Positions 10,885 to 22,821 of a DNA stretch of 64,000 nucleotides are shown here, one piece after another. This DNA is from Nereocystis luetkeana. Its lineage: Eukaryota; Sar; Phaeophyceae; Laminariales; Laminariaceae. The position numbers and the translations under genes were made by a program. The notes beneath the pieces are model-generated. The model was not told the DNA's origin, ran no database searches, and saw only the letters and a program-made list of their open reading frames with translations. The DNA is taken from NCBI GenBank assembly GCA_031213475.1, contig JARUPZ010000027.1, positions 744,001 through 808,000 of the forward strand, written 5' to 3'. Positions within the stretch are counted from its first letter, which is position 1. Every line of letters begins with the position of its first letter.

Positions 10885-13339
10885 GTGTGTTCTTCACATT
10901 AAACCGTTCTTTCTACCCGTCGACATCCAGCACAACCAGTGTCCGTGCCGATTCTTCCATCCTAGAAGAGATACAAGTTCTGTGGTCACAAAGCTACGCC
11001 ACAGAGATACTACGTTGCCACGTGTGCAGTGTGAACTGCAGTGGGCAATGCAAAGCCATGTCATCATACTAGATACGACAGGCACGGCATACGCAATCTA
11101 TGAAATAGTGAAACGAAAAGAAACAATCAAAGAGAAAACAAAAACAAGGTAGACAAGTCGAAAAAGAAAAAGAAGAAAAATGAAAGCAAAATCTAAGAGA
11201 AACAATCTGTCGTGCCCCCCCCCCCGCAGGCGAGGTGGCCTACACTTGAAAAAGAACGAGCTGGAAAAAAGAAGAAATAACAAAAAACACCACTGCTTGT
11301 GAACAGAGTAAGACAAAGAACCAAGGAGAAAGTAACAAGGAAAAATAACAAAGGGGAAATAACAGGCAGACCAAAGCCCAAAGCACCTTCTAGGTGGCGG
11401 CAGCAGCTTGTGGTACGAGTAGTATAGCCAGGTTCTCCCTGCTAATCCGCCTGGTACCTTGCTACCCAGACTGCCGTCTCCGCCCTGCGTTCGTCAACTA
11501 TGCCCAGCCCCTTGGCGTCAGACAATACGAGCCGAGCAGAGCAGGTTCGTCTTCCAACCACGCCACACGGCTCCTTGAGTACGGCTTATCAATCAGAAAA
11601 GGAAGAGGAAGAGAAAAAATGAAATGAAAATCACGGAGAGTCAGCGCAAGAAAGAAAAAAAAACAAAACTAAAAGAGAAGACAAGGGAAGACCACGTTCG
11701 AGCCAGCTGCACCAGTTGGTAGCACTAGTAGTATGGTCATATTCTACTTCCTAGTCGACTTGGTGCCTTGCTACCCTGTCTGCCATCTCCTTCCTACTTT
11801 CGTCTACCGCCGTTTCCCTTCTACCCCTCCTGTTCCCCCCCCTCTCCGCATTCACTCGGTCGGGCTTTATGCCACTTCTCCTGTTGCCCCCTCCCCCCCC
11901 GTTCCTTTGGGCACCATCCACGGCGGATGCGCGGCGCTGTCTACTCATCTCAGCCTCAGCCTCGTGCCACCTCACCATGAACCGTTCGGCTGCTTCAAGG
12001 ATCCCCCGGTACCACTTCCCCACCTTTTTGGCTGCAGTGGACCACAACGCGGTCTCAACTCCAAACACCAAGGGGGCAACTTCCGTTGACCCTTCGGTGG
12101 CTCGGAACTCCCTAAGGTCTTCGACTATGCATCTATGCCAAGTCTTACACTGTCCGCCTGGTCTCGGGTTCTCCCCACCAGCTATCGTCCCGAGCATTAC
12201 CCGATTGGGTAATCGCTCCTTGCTTTGCCGTGCCACGCCCCCCGCAAAGAAGAGCCGCCGTTTGCGAATGGTCGTTTCGATGCTCTCGCAACGTGTCATC
12301 TTGAGGGCCTTCGCGTACGAGAGGGTGGCATGGTCAGTACGAAGTCGGCGCTGGAAGCCAATGACTCGCAACAGGACTTGGTGGTGAGCCGTTCGAAGCT
12401 TGGCAAAGTGTTCCGCTCTGAGGGTCCACGTCACACACCCGTACAGCAGGGTCTCAATCACCTCGGCCTTCAGCATTCGGACTTTAAGGCTAAGGGGGGC
12501 GGTCGTCCTATCATACAACTCCGGGCCGAACCGTTTGAAGCATGCTCGCATGAGGCGGATCCGTCGGTCGATTTCGAGCGAGAGGTCAGCGTTTTCGTGG
12601 ATAACGCCGCCTAGGTATAAGAACTGGGTCGTCTGCTTATACCTCTGACCTGCCGCTTCGATGACGAGCGGTGGTGCGAGGGTTGTCCGGTCTGGTGTTT
12701 GTAGGACCATTGTCTCAGTCTTCTTTTCCGACACCGTGAGGCCTGCTGCTTCGAAGACAGTCACGATGACTGTCATCATTTTTGCGAGCCCTTCAGCCGA
12801 CTTCGAGACAATTCCTGCATCGTCGGCGTACAACATGCCCCATACAGACCTTCGCACGCACGCCAATGGCTCCTCCTTCCCTGTTCGAACTACTCCAGCT
12901 TCCAAGAGTTGGACCAAATCCCTTACAATGGCTTCGTCTTGGCTGAAGCGTACTAGTACGACGTGTAACGCAGCAGCGAAGAACACGTTGAACAGTAACG
13001 GTGACAGTACACAGCCTTGCCGCAGCCCCTGCGTGATATCAAACCATTCCGAGAGCTCGCCGTCATCAGTACGCACGCGAGCCCGCATGCCATCGTGGAA
13101 ATTACGGATAATTCTCAGCATCTTGGTTGGTACGCCAAAGCGTGTGAGTACCTTCCATAACAGCTCTCGGTCGACAGAGTCGTACGCTTTCTGCAGATCG
13201 ATGAAGCACACGTATAAGGGGATTTTCCTCTGTCGTCCGAGCTCTTGCAGCCGGCGCACGACGAACAACATATCAATCGTTGATCGTGCGGGGCGGAAGC
13301 CGCACTGTTCCTCGGGGAGTAGTTCCTCGGTCTCGCAGG
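10885..13339. repeat. Tandem segmental duplication, unit 3 (truncated)
   Basis: Matches units 1 and 2 from the LINE 3' end up to the RT codons for GFRPARST, then breaks at about 13339 into unrelated DNA. Confidence 0.85.
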
Positions 13340-13349
13340 ATGTGTTCAT
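11751..13349 (-). pseudogene. LINE reverse transcriptase, unit 3 copy (5'-truncated)
   Basis: Open for 532 codons with the RT catalytic motifs (AYDSVD, YADD) intact, but the RT N-terminal part is cut off at about 13339. A short diverged copy of the LINE 3' end (CCGTTCTTCCTACC) follows at 13345-13385. Confidence 0.85.
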
Positions 13350-13385
13350 TCTTCACCTAAAACCGTTCTTCCTACCCCTACTGCC

Positions 13386-13975
13386 TGTAGAGGAGCAATC
13401 TAGACAGTCTAGAACATCTAAAAAAGCAGTGTATTAATAACGTAGTCTGACAGTCGACGGTCTAAAGCTCTGCCCGGTCAGTTTAGATTAATCGTGCGAT
13501 GCTTTTGAGAGGTCTATACTCGTACATGTATATTATTACCAGGTAGTGCTATTTTTTTAGTCCAAGGAACAGACATCACCTATCCGGTGGTGTCAAGCTA
13601 TCAAGGCACCACGGCCTGTGAAATGACTACGTGATGACACATGTAACTGCTCTCTCATGTATCGGATGTATGGTATGATGTCAGACGCGCTGTTGATGTT
13701 CACACCAGGTACGCCGCATGGGGTGTACGCCAGTTTCGCCTCTCTAGGTGGATTACTTTTTGGGACTGCGGCGGCAGTACCTGTGGTTCTTGTAGTACCG
13801 GAACATGCATTCATTCGCATATATAACACACATAATGTTGTTGGTCAATCTAACTTCACTATTATTAGTAGATTCTCACTGCAAGTTGCTGTTGGCGTAA
13901 TTTGTAATTAACATGTTGTATACTAGAAGTAGACAGCCCGCGCGCCCAACTTGGCAAGGATTTAAGAATCGTAAC
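13386..13975. other. Intronic DNA without recognised feature
   Basis: Holds one TACCAGGTA 9-mer at 13537. No exon or repeat otherwise recognised. Confidence 0.4.
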
Positions 13976-14084
13976 TATTACGGGGGGCCATAATAAATAG
14001 AACCAAATATTGCGAGTAAAAATAGTTAAATAGATAGGTTTTTGTGTGTACCATAGGTCCTATTAACCATGGTCCCCCGTAATA
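13976..14084. mobile_element. MITE1 copy 1
   Basis: A palindromic element of about 110 bp starting TATTACGGGGG and ending CCCCCGTAATA, with the TIR continuing ACCATAGTTAATAGGACC. No coding capacity. Confidence 0.85.
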
Positions 14085-14219
14085 ATAATGATGATGTCGA
14101 TGCCACGCACGCGAAGGCGAATCATCCGGCAACACAGAGCTGGAACAAAGACACAGACGACAACGCGATTGGCTGAGGTTCGCCCTTGTATGATCTGTAT
14201 GATTGATTGTATGATACAG

Positions 14220-14345
14220 GATTCGGACGGAGGCGTTTTGAAGATTTTGCACGGAGGTTCCGCGGTGTTTCAGGTTCCAGTTGAGTTCGATTCCAACTCT
14301 GTCGCGAAGGGGTACTCTGGCGGAGCGTTACACGTGGAGGGCAAG
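14220..14345 (+). CDS. Gene 1 exon (b): Pmp-like beta-helix coils
   Basis: 42 codons, phase 0-0, between an acceptor ATACAG (14214-14219) and donor gtgagc (14346). Reads DSDGGVLKILHGGSAVF, FDSN, then GGALHVEGK, that is, GG-x and FxxN coil motifs of right-handed beta-helix repeats. Joined to the next exon it gives GGALHVEGK+ATFEHAAHF, a complete repeat split by a 9.1-kb intron. This continuity is the strongest support for the gene model. Confidence 0.75.
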
Positions 14346-15097
14346 GTGAGCGCGAGCATAATACGTGGTAGTACGGCGGTACAGGCTGTACCATTCGATA
14401 GATGATACCAGGTATATTATAGATCACGATCTAGATGATGCAGGATATGTGATGAGGATCTGTCTTTCCTACAAGTGGTATCATACGAGTAGAGTGGTAA
14501 GTGTGAGACATTTTTTTCCTGCTGATGGGACTCCTCAAGCTCTCACAGCGGTAGGTAAGGAACTGCTGCTGCTGTAGATAGATAATCTGCCTGTAGATCA
14601 TGATCTATCTGTACCACTGCACTCATATTCCTAGTAAAATGGCGATCCAATCCATGGGTTCAAATTTGGCACAAATAATGGAACCATTGATTGATTGTAT
14701 CGAAATATCTCGGGATTTGTATCGAATCGAGGTCACTTCTTCCTTTCTTTCGCTCCCGAACCCTCGGGAGTAGAGTTGGTCGCGTCATCTCTTGAGACCA
14801 TCCCACCCACCCGGCAGTAGGATTACTATTCTTGGGGGCTTTTATACCCAGATCATTTACAGGTACTAACGCCGCGCAGAGTTTGTGATAACGCCACTTT
14901 ACTCAGCGCGCGGGGAAATACCGGACGGGACCTCCTGCCCGGCGCAGGAGGCCTCATCCAATCCAATACTTACATGAAATGATCCAGAGAGACAGGATAC
15001 ATTAGGCATTAATAGTATTAATAGTAAATAAGGTGTGAAATATGTGTCGGTTCCTCAATCATTGCAACGAGTTCTTTTGAGAGACCTACCAGGTATC

Positions 15098-15144
<47 letters not shown>

Positions 15145-15302
15145 CTCTTGCCATCAGACAATGTGCAGCATGATCTTCAACATGGATCACTCATAACTTT
15201 CCCGAAAGAAGAAAACCTCGGAAACAAAAGGAAACCCATTGCACCAAGTCTACCTCCCTTCCGCGTCCGTGCCAACTTTCAGCTTGTCTACTATTATTAT
15301 TA
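14346..15302. other. Intron with ATT microsatellite
   Basis: An (ATT)n run at about 15096-15142 and TACCAGGTA at 14406 and 15087. Between 14400 and 14620 a few GATC-rich words resemble the dispersed GATC family but are not a clear copy. Confidence 0.5.
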
Positions 15303-15305
15303 ATA

Positions 15306-15407
15306 TTAACCCTTTTAGAACCGCACTCCCATATATATGTGGGGACAAAACACTCTAATTATAAGTAGTTTGTCCCCAAAACGGGACTGGGGTCCTAAAA
15401 GGGTCAA
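15306..15407. mobile_element. MITE2 (piggyBac-like) copy 1
   Basis: Left end TTAA-CCCTTTTAGAACCGC with an inverted right end. The right TTAA has decayed to TCAA. Confidence 0.85.
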
Positions 15408-15602
15408 GAATACATACACACCTCTTATAAACCTACTGCATCTATCTATCATTGAGAATATTTAGCACGCCTCCTATTTATAAATTGCACGAATCTCTGG
15501 TAATTTTCACGGCAGCCATGCTGCACGCTATGCGCCTTCGTATGGAAAGGTCAAGTCTCCTCGATCGAGATCTTTCTGCGGTCACCATTTTCAGGTTCAC
15601 TA

Positions 15603-15700
15603 TTAACCCTTTTAGAACCGCCCTCCCATATGTGGGGACAAAACACTTCAATTATAAGTAGTTTGTCCCCAAAACGGGACTGGGGTCCTAAAAGGGTTAA
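15603..15700. mobile_element. MITE2 (piggyBac-like) copy 2
   Basis: Perfect TTAA on both sides. TIRs begin CCCTTTTAG. About 90 bp between, no ORF. TTAA duplication with CCC-starting ends is the piggyBac signature. Confidence 0.9.
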
Positions 15701-15818
15701 TATGTGTGTGCCCATGCTTTGGACTAAAATGGCATGCTCTAAATAATCATCAAAAAAATAAAAAGCCCGGCTCGGAAATTCCTCCTCTTATTTTAATATC
15801 AATATTATTATTATTATT

Positions 15819-16170
15819 TATTTTTTTTGCTCATCCCATTTATTTATTATCTTCGCACATCGTCTTCTCTCTCTCCTTCCAGCCCCAGGAGGGTCGGACT
15901 TTCACTTTATTTGCAAAAATAAAAAAAAGGGATTCAATTGTTGAGAGCGCCTTGCAGCGTGGGTAGGCACAATTCGATGCGAGTCGACGAGGGAAGAAAA
16001 GGCTGAAATCTTCTCGCCATAAAAAATGAAGGCACGTACCGTAGCGGGAAGGGGGGAGAAGAGCCTGCGGTGTGACCCCGGATCTGAGTTACGAGTTGGA
16101 AGGAGAGAGAGAAGAAGATGTGCGAAGATAATAAATGGGATGGAAAAAAAACAAAAAAAACAAAAAAAAA
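15819..16170. mobile_element. Two SINE S fragments fused tail to body
   Basis: 15819-15882 is the minus-strand tail end of one SINE. At 15883 it switches to a plus-strand SINE beginning in the B-box region (GCCCCAGG) and ending in a long A-rich tail at 16170. Confidence 0.8.
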
Positions 16171-16175
16171 ACTCG

Positions 16176-16460
16176 TGCGTAACTCAGATCCGGGGTCACA
16201 TAGCAGGCTCTTCTACCCCCTTTTCCCGCTACGGTACGTGCCTTCATTTTTATCGCGAGAAGATTTCAGCCTTTTCTTCCCGCGTCGACTCGCATCGAAG
16301 TGTGCCTACCCACGCTGCAAGGCGCTCTCAACAATTGAATCCTTTTTATTTTTATTGTTGCAAATAAAGTCAAATGTCCGACCCACCTGGGGCTCGAACC
16401 CATGACTCAAACACATGCAGAATTCGAGGTTAACCACTTGAACCACCGGGGCGACCGGCC
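16176..16460 (-). mobile_element. SINE family S, minus strand
   Basis: Ends in the tRNA-like head (complement of GCCGGTCGCCCCGG) at 16460. The tail side is cut off at the A-rich junction with the preceding SINE. Confidence 0.85.
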
Positions 16461-16524
16461 TAATAGAGGGTGCGTTATCCCATTGCCCGTGTAGCCTATT
16501 GTTTGTATTATAGCTTAACCTGGT

Positions 16525-18088
16525 GTGCGTCTTCACATTAAACCGTTCTTTCTACCCGTCGACATCCAGCACAACCAGTGTCCGTGCCGATTCTTCAATC
16601 CTAGAAGAGATACAATTTATGTCGTCACGAAGCTACGCCACAGAGATACTACGTTGCCACGTAACTGGTACCCGGTATGCAGTAAGCACAAGTGGGCAAT
16701 GGCAATGCCATGTCATCATACTAGATACGCCGGTCGCCCCGGTGGTTCAAGTGGTTAACCTCGAATTCTACTTGTTTGAGTCCTGGGTTCGAGCCCCAGG
16801 TGGGTCGGACTTTAAATTTATTTGCAAAAATAAAAAATAAAAAGGATTCAATTGTTGAGAGCGCCTTGCAGCGTGGGTAGACACAATTCGATGCGAGTCG
16901 ACGAGGGAAGAAAAGGCTGAAATCTTCTCGCGATAAAAATGAAGGCACGTACCGTAGCGGGAAGGGGGTAGAAGAGCCTGCTGTGTGACCCCGGATCTGA
17001 GTTACGAGTTGGAAGGAGAGAGAGGAGAAGCTGTGCGAAGAAAATAAATGGGATAAGCGAAAAAAAAAAAAAACGACAGGCACGACATACACATTCTATG
17101 AAATAGAGAAACGAAAGGAAACAATCAAAGAAGACAAATCGAAAGAGAAGAAGAAAAAAAATGAAAACAAAAACTAGAAGAAACAATCTGTCGTGCCCCC
17201 CCCCCCGCAGGCGAGGTGGCCAACACTTGAAAAATAATGAGCTGGAAAATAAAAATAAAAATAAAAAGATTACAAAAACACCACTGCTTGTAAACAGAGT
17301 AAGACAAAGAACGAAGGAAAAAATAACAAAGGGAAAATAACAGGCAGACCAAAGCCCAAAGCACCCTCCAGGTGGCGGCAGCAGTTTGTGGTACGAGTAG
17401 TATAGCCAGGTTCTCCCTGCTAATCCGCCTGGTACCTTGCTGCCCAGACTGCCATCTCCGCCCTGCGTTCGTCAACTATGCCTAGCCCCTTGGCGTCAGA
17501 CAATATGAGCAGAGCAGGTTCGTCATCCAACCACGCCACACGACTCCGTCAGGACAGCTCATCAATCAGAAAAGGAAGAGACAGAAAGAGATAAAATGAA
17601 AATCACGGAGAATCAGCGCAAGAAAGAAAAAAACAAAACAAAAAGAGAAGACAAGGGAAGACCACGTTCGAACCCGCTGCACCAGTTGGTGGTATTAATA
17701 GTATAGTCATGTTCTACTTCCTAGTTGGCCTGGTGCCTTGCTACCCTGTCTGCCATCTCCTTCCTACTTTCGTCTACCGCCGTTTCCCTTCTACTCCTCC
17801 TGTTCCCCCCCCTCTCCGCATTCCCTTGGTCGGGTTTTCTGCCACTTCTCCTGTTGCCCCCCCCCCCCCCCCATTACCTTGGACACTATCCACGGCGGAT
17901 GCGCGGCGCTGCCTTCTCAGCCCAGGATCAGCCTCGTGCCACCTCACCATGTACCGTTCGGCTGCTTTAAGGATCCCCCGGTACCACTTCCCCGCCTTTT
18001 AGGCTGCAGTGGACCACAACGCGGTCTCAACTCCAAACACCAAGGGGGCAACTTCCGTTGACCCTTCGGTGGCTCGGAACTCCCTATG
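16525..18088 (-). pseudogene. LINE 3' fragment with nested SINE
   Basis: Minus-strand LINE 3' end, 3' UTR and the last RT-C-terminal codons, breaking at about 18088. Interrupted at 16729-17073 by a SINE: the uninterrupted word is GATACGACAGGC in sister copies. No RT motif is left. Confidence 0.85.
16729..17073 (+). mobile_element. SINE family S inside LINE 3' end, full length
   Basis: Begins GCCGGTCGCCCCGG and ends in a 14-A tail. Sister LINE copies without it define the insertion site exactly. Only about 3 bp (ACG) could be a duplicated target. Confidence 0.9.
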
Positions 18089-18139
18089 GTAGGGATATGT
18101 AATCTGTCAAACATGAAGAGTTATTCTTTTGTTGTTTCC

Positions 18140-18557
18140 ACATTAACTCGTCGCCACGCCCAGCAGACAAATACGTCGACCGACAAAACACCGAGAGTTC
18201 GACAGGCAGTTTTTTAGGTCCGATGGAAAGTGTCGTGAACGCGTAGTCGCCAGAGTCATTTCGTCATTCCCACTTTCAACCAGCCTATCCAGCCCCGTAA
18301 TACGTCTGGTATGGTTGAGTTTTTCACTACGGCTATTATTGATGCGGTCGAAAAAGAGGTACCACCCCCTGCACGTCGCCACCGCAGACATGGATGGTGT
18401 GAGTCTGATGAAACCTTGGCCGCATTCATACCAGCATGGACAGCGAGGGAGGATGCACGACAACTCTTGCGTGCCCACCCCCGGGATAGAACCGCGTGGG
18501 CGAAGCGTACCGTGCCGAAACCGAACGACTCCTAGCGAACAACGACCAGAGAGGTAG
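18140..18557 (+). pseudogene. LINE linker region (between endonuclease and RT), decayed
   Basis: One frame reads GWCESDETLAAFIPAWTARE followed by DARQLLRAHPRDR. This aligns with GWCTPGEVKAEVHSRWQEKE and NARTQLRANPGDK in the second LINE family at 31.3 kb, placing it upstream of the RT. It is cut by a SINE at 18558. Other frames of this stretch are closed. Confidence 0.6.
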
Positions 18558-18826
18558 GATTTTTTTTTTTTTTTTTTTTCCATCCCATTCATTATCTTCG
18601 CACATCTTCTCTCTCTCCTTCCAACTCGTAACTCAGACCCGGGGTCACATAGCAGGCTCTTCTCCCCCCTTCCCGCTACGGTACGTGCCTTCATTTTTAT
18701 CGCGAGAAGATTTCAGCCTTTTCTTCCCTCGTCGACTCGCATCGAATTGTGCCTACCCACGCTGCAAGGCGCTCTCAACAATTGAATCCCTTTTTTTATT
18801 TTTGCAAATAAAGTCAAATTTGGAAG
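18558..18826 (-). mobile_element. SINE family S, headless, minus strand
   Basis: T run at 18560-18580 (A tail) and the full body, ending near TTTGCAAATAAAGTCAAA. The tRNA-like part is missing. Confidence 0.85.
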
Positions 18827-18859
18827 GGACTAAAGCGAGGAGCGAACAGTTATCATTAT

Positions 18860-19207
18860 GCCGGTCGGCCCGGTGGTTCAAGTGGTTAACCTCGAATTCT
18901 ACTTGTGTTTGAGCCCTGGGTTCGAGCCCCAGGTGGGTCGGACATTTGACTTTATTTGCAAAAATAAAAATAAAAAAGGATTCGATTGTTGAGAGCGCCT
19001 TGCAGCGTGGGTAGGCACAATTCGATGCGAGTCGACGAGGGAAGAAAAGGCTGAAATCTTCTCGCGATAAAAATGAAGGCACGTACCCTAGCGGGAAGGG
19101 GGTAGAAGAGCCTGCTGTGTGACCCCGGATCTGAGTTACGAGTTGGAAGGAGAGAGAGAAGACGATGTGCGAAGATAATAAATGGGATGAGCAAAAAAAA
19201 AAAAAAA
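18860..19207 (+). mobile_element. SINE family S, full length, plus strand
   Basis: Head GCCGGTCGGCCCGG, A and B boxes, body, and a 15-A tail. Its tail abuts the resuming LINE RT sequence at 19209. Confidence 0.9.
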
Positions 19208-21180
19208 GTGATGCTGGAGTAGTTCGAACTGAGAAGCAGGAGCCGTTGGCGTGCGTGCGAAGGGCTGCTGTATGGGGCATGTTGTACGCCGATGACGCAG
19301 GAATTGTCTCGAAGTCGGCTGAAGCGCTCGCGAAAATGACGACAGTAATCGTGACTGTCTTCGAAGCAGTAGGCCTCACGGTGTCGGAAAAGATTATGCT
19401 CCTACAAACACCAGACCAGACAACCCTCGCACCACCACTCGTCATCAAGGCAGCAGGCCAGAGGTATAAGCAGACGACCCAGTTCTTATACCTAGGCAGC
19501 GTTATCCACGAAAACGCTGACCGACTCGCTGGAAATCGACCGACGGATCCGTCTCATGCGAGCATGCCTCAAATGGTTCGGCCCGGAGTTGCATGATAGG
19601 ACGACCGCCCCCCTTAGCCTTGAAGTCCGAATGCTGAAGGCCGACGTGATTGAGACCCTGCTGTACGGGTGTGTGACGTGGACCCTCAGAGCGGAACACT
19701 TTGCCAAGCCTTGAACGGCTCACCACCAAGTCCTGTTGCGAGTCATTGGCTTCCAGCGCCGACTTCGTACTGACCATGCCATCCTCTCGTACGCGAAGGC
19801 CCTCAAGATGACACGTTGCGAGAGCATCGAAACGACCATTCGTAAACGGCGGCTCTTCTTTGCGGGGGGCGTGGCACGGCAAAGCAAGGAGCGATTACCC
19901 AGTCGGGTAATGTTCGGGACGATAGCTGGTGGGGAGAACCCGAGACCAGGCGGACAGTGTAAGACTTGGCATAGATGCATAGTCGAAGACCTTAGGGGGT
20001 TCCGAGCCACCGAAGGGTCAACGGATGTTGCCCCCTTGGTGTTTGGAGTTGAGACCGCGTTGTGGTCCACTGCAGCCAAAAAGGCGGGGAAGTGGTACCG
20101 GGGGATCCTTGAAGCAGCCGAACGGTTCACGATGAGGTGGCACGAGGCTGAGGCTGAGATGAGTAGGCAGCGCCGCGCATCCGCCGTGGATGGTGCCCAA
20201 GGGAACGGGGGGGGGGCGGGCAACAGGAGAAGTGGCAGAAAATCCGACCAAGGGAATGCGGAGAGGGGGGGGAACAGGAGGAGTAGAAGGGAAACTGCGG
20301 TGGACGAAAGTAGGATCGAGATGGCAGACAGGGTAGCAAGGCACCAGGCCGACTAGGAAGTAGAACATGACTATACTACTAATACCACCAACTGGTGCAG
20401 CTGGTTCGAACGTGGTCTTCCCTTGTCTTCTCTTTTTGTTTTGTTTTTTTCTTTCTTACGCTGGTTCTCCGTGATTTTCATTTTTTTCTTTCTCTTCCTT
20501 TTTTCGATTGATAAGCCGTATGGAAGGAGTCGTGTGGCGTGGTTGGATGACGAAGCTGCTCTGCTTGTTGCGTATTGTCTGACGCCAAGGGGCTGGGCAT
20601 AGTTGTAGAACGCAGGGCGGAGATGGCAGTCTGGGCAGCAAGGTACCAGGCGGATCAGCAGGGAGAACCTGGCTATACTACTCGTACCACAAACTGCTGC
20701 CGCCACCTGGAGGGTGCTTTGGACTTTGGTCTGCCTGTTATTTTCCCTTTGTTATTTTTCCCTTACTCTGTTTTATTACAAGTAGTGGTGTTTTTGTTAT
20801 TTATTTATTTTTCCCCAGCTCACTCTTTTCCAAGTGTCTTCCACCTCGCCTGTGGGGGGGGGCACGACAGATTGTTTCTCTTAGATTTTGCTTTCATTTT
20901 TCTTCTTTTTCTTTTTTGATTTGTCTACCTTGTTTTTGTTTTCTCTTTGATTGTTTCCTTTCGCTTCACTATTTCATAGATATTGTATGTCGTGCCTGTC
21001 GTATCTAGTATGATGACATGGCTTTGCATTGCCCACTGTAGTGCATACTGCACACGTGGCAACGTAGTATCTCTGTCGCGTAGCTTTGTGACCACAGAAC
21101 TCGTATCTCTTCTAGGATTGAAGAATCGGCATGGACACTGGTTGTGCTGGATGTCGACGGGTAGAAAGAACACACACACA
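19208..21180 (+). pseudogene. LINE reverse transcriptase, plus-strand copy (dead)
   Basis: Starts inside the RT just before YADD ([15 protein letters not shown]) and continues through the C-terminal region to 20356, then the 3' UTR, ending GTCGACGGGTAGAAAGAAC plus an AC run at 21180. Frameshifts near 19520 (LAGNRP for LEIDRR) and near 19710 kill it. The catalytic-Asp AYDSVD block is missing. Confidence 0.9.
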
Positions 21181-21262
21181 ATACAATGCAGTCTCGTGGT
21201 CGCAGGACAGGCTCCAATAACTCTTTTTTTTTCTTTTTTGTAGTCATCACTTTTACTTTCCA

Positions 21263-21460
21263 GCCTAACTCGTAGGAGGTTTTACCCTCAGCAAACTTCT
21301 GGACAAGCCGTGGTCACAGGTATCGTCCCTTCTCCTCCCCGGTACGCGCCTTTATTTTTTGTCGCGCATAGGGTTCAGCATTTCCACTGCTCGTCGATTT
21401 TTATCGAATGTAGCTAACTCACGCTCTCGCGCTTTCCGCCAATCAATTTTTTTTTGCAAG
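21263..21460 (-). repeat. Diverged relative of the SINE S body
   Basis: Shares word order with the SINE S body (GGTCACAGG, GGTACGCGCCTTTATTTTT, TCGTCGATTTTTATCGAAT) but is heavily diverged. Similar relatives lie at 42530-42690 and 55430-55610. Confidence 0.5.
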
Positions 21461-21493
21461 AAAAAACCCCTACGAGCATGCACTCGGTGAGAT

Positions 21494-21840
21494 GTTATAA
21501 GGATTACCTTGGGCTGGGTAGTCGATCGATCTTTTACCCCTATAGCTCAGTACCTGGTAGGTAACACCTTCACATTTGACGTCGTCCAGGTCACGGGTTC
21601 GCACCCCACATCGAACTTTTCTTTTACAGAAACGCTTGCGCGTGCACCCCTAAAAAACACATCTCCCTGGTTCCCCAGGTAATTAAACGAAGCGGGCAGG
21701 TCAGCATACGGGTGTATATGGTTCCGACGCCCCAAAGACCCCGCCGTTAGAGGGGGGGAGAGTGTTATAAGGATTACCTTGGGTTGGGTAATCGATCGAT
21801 CTTTTACCCCCCTATAGCTGAGTAGGTAACACCTTCAGAG
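21494..21840 (+). repeat. Duplicated tRNA-like segment
   Basis: Two copies (21494-21572 and 21763-21836) of GTTATAAGGATTACCTTGGG ... TATAGCTCAG ... TAGGTAACACCTTCA. The first is followed by a B-box-like GGTTCGCACCCC. The first copy has 7 extra bases (TACCTGG) compared with the second. A pseudo-tRNA, since no acceptor stem closes. Confidence 0.55.
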
Positions 21841-21960
21841 AGACTTGAACCCACGAAATTGATCTTGATAGGCACGCGGACCACCTACCAAGCCACTGGG
21901 GACGCCGGCTCTGGAGTGGAAGAAATACCTCGGTAAAAATAAAACAAGCAAAGAATACGT

Positions 21961-22458
21961 AGCACACGTGATAACTGAAGCACATCTACACCTCAGACTT
22001 ACCTACTGACTGCACTGTATGAATATCTGGTACTACCTTCGAGAAAGGCTAGATTGGGCATCATGCCTACAGGAGGCCAGATGTGTTATCAAGTTGAGGT
22101 ATGGAGGTCCTCATGTGGGTAGCGATACGTGCCACCAGATATTTAATACCTGGTACGAGATACTACTGGTGCTGGTGCTGTGCATGGTTTGAATACCCTT
22201 GCCGGTGGCACGCTGCGCTGGCAGTGAATACGGCACAATAGGCTTATGTTATAAGTTATCAGCAAGAGGTGTACAATACAACCCACGAGACTTTCGTGCT
22301 AACACGAAGATACACCTTTTCGCGAATTTTATTCAGGTTTGGCCTGGTCACAACATGCTGATATTGAACCCATCTATAGCATGATGATGATGATGATGAT
22401 GAACGTACAAGTATGATAAATGACCTATACCAGGCACTCACTGCTGTAGTATGATACA
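21961..22458. other. Intron, no recognised feature
   Basis: One TACCTGGTA at 22147 and a short ATG/GATGAT microsatellite near 22381. No ORF of interest. Confidence 0.4.
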
Positions 22459-22798
22459 GCCGGTCGCCCCGGTGGTTCAAGTGGTTAACCTCGAATTCTA
22501 CTTGTTTGAGTCCTGGGTTCGAGCCCTAGGAGGGTCGGACTTTGACTTTATTTGCAAAAATAAAAAAAGGGATTCAATTGTTGAGAGCGCCTTGCAGCGT
22601 GGGTAGGCACAATTCGATGCGAGTCGACGAGGGAAGAAAAGGCTGAAATCTTCTCGCGATAAAAATGAAGGCACGTACCGTAGCGGGAAGGGGGGAGAAG
22701 AGCCTGCTATGTGACCCCGGATCTGAGTTACGAGTTGGAAGGAGAGAGAGAAGAACATGTGCGAAGATAGTGAATGGGATGGAAAAAAAAAAAAAAAA
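22459..22798 (+). mobile_element. SINE family S, full length
   Basis: Head at 22459 and A tail at 22783-22798. First of two head-to-tail copies. Confidence 0.9.
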
Positions 22799-22821
22799 TG
22801 CAATGAATGAACCTATAGCAC

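Larger units (their letters stand above)
21178..21960 (-). mobile_element. LINE-2 3' end split by a tRNA-like insertion
   Basis: 21181-21225 and 21905-21960 together match, on the minus strand, the 3' end of the second LINE at about 33.99-34.07 kb. They are separated by about 680 bp that starts with a T run (21226) and ends, read on the minus strand, with a tRNA-like head (GGCGTCCCCAGTGGCTTGG; B box GGGTTCAAGTC, near 21845). That is the layout of a minus-strand tRNA-derived retroposon inserted in an older LINE tail. Confidence 0.65.

Noticed and set aside
21541..21612. tRNA gene
   Set aside because: A- and B-box-like words are present but no acceptor stem or proper anticodon arm forms. A tRNA-derived relic.
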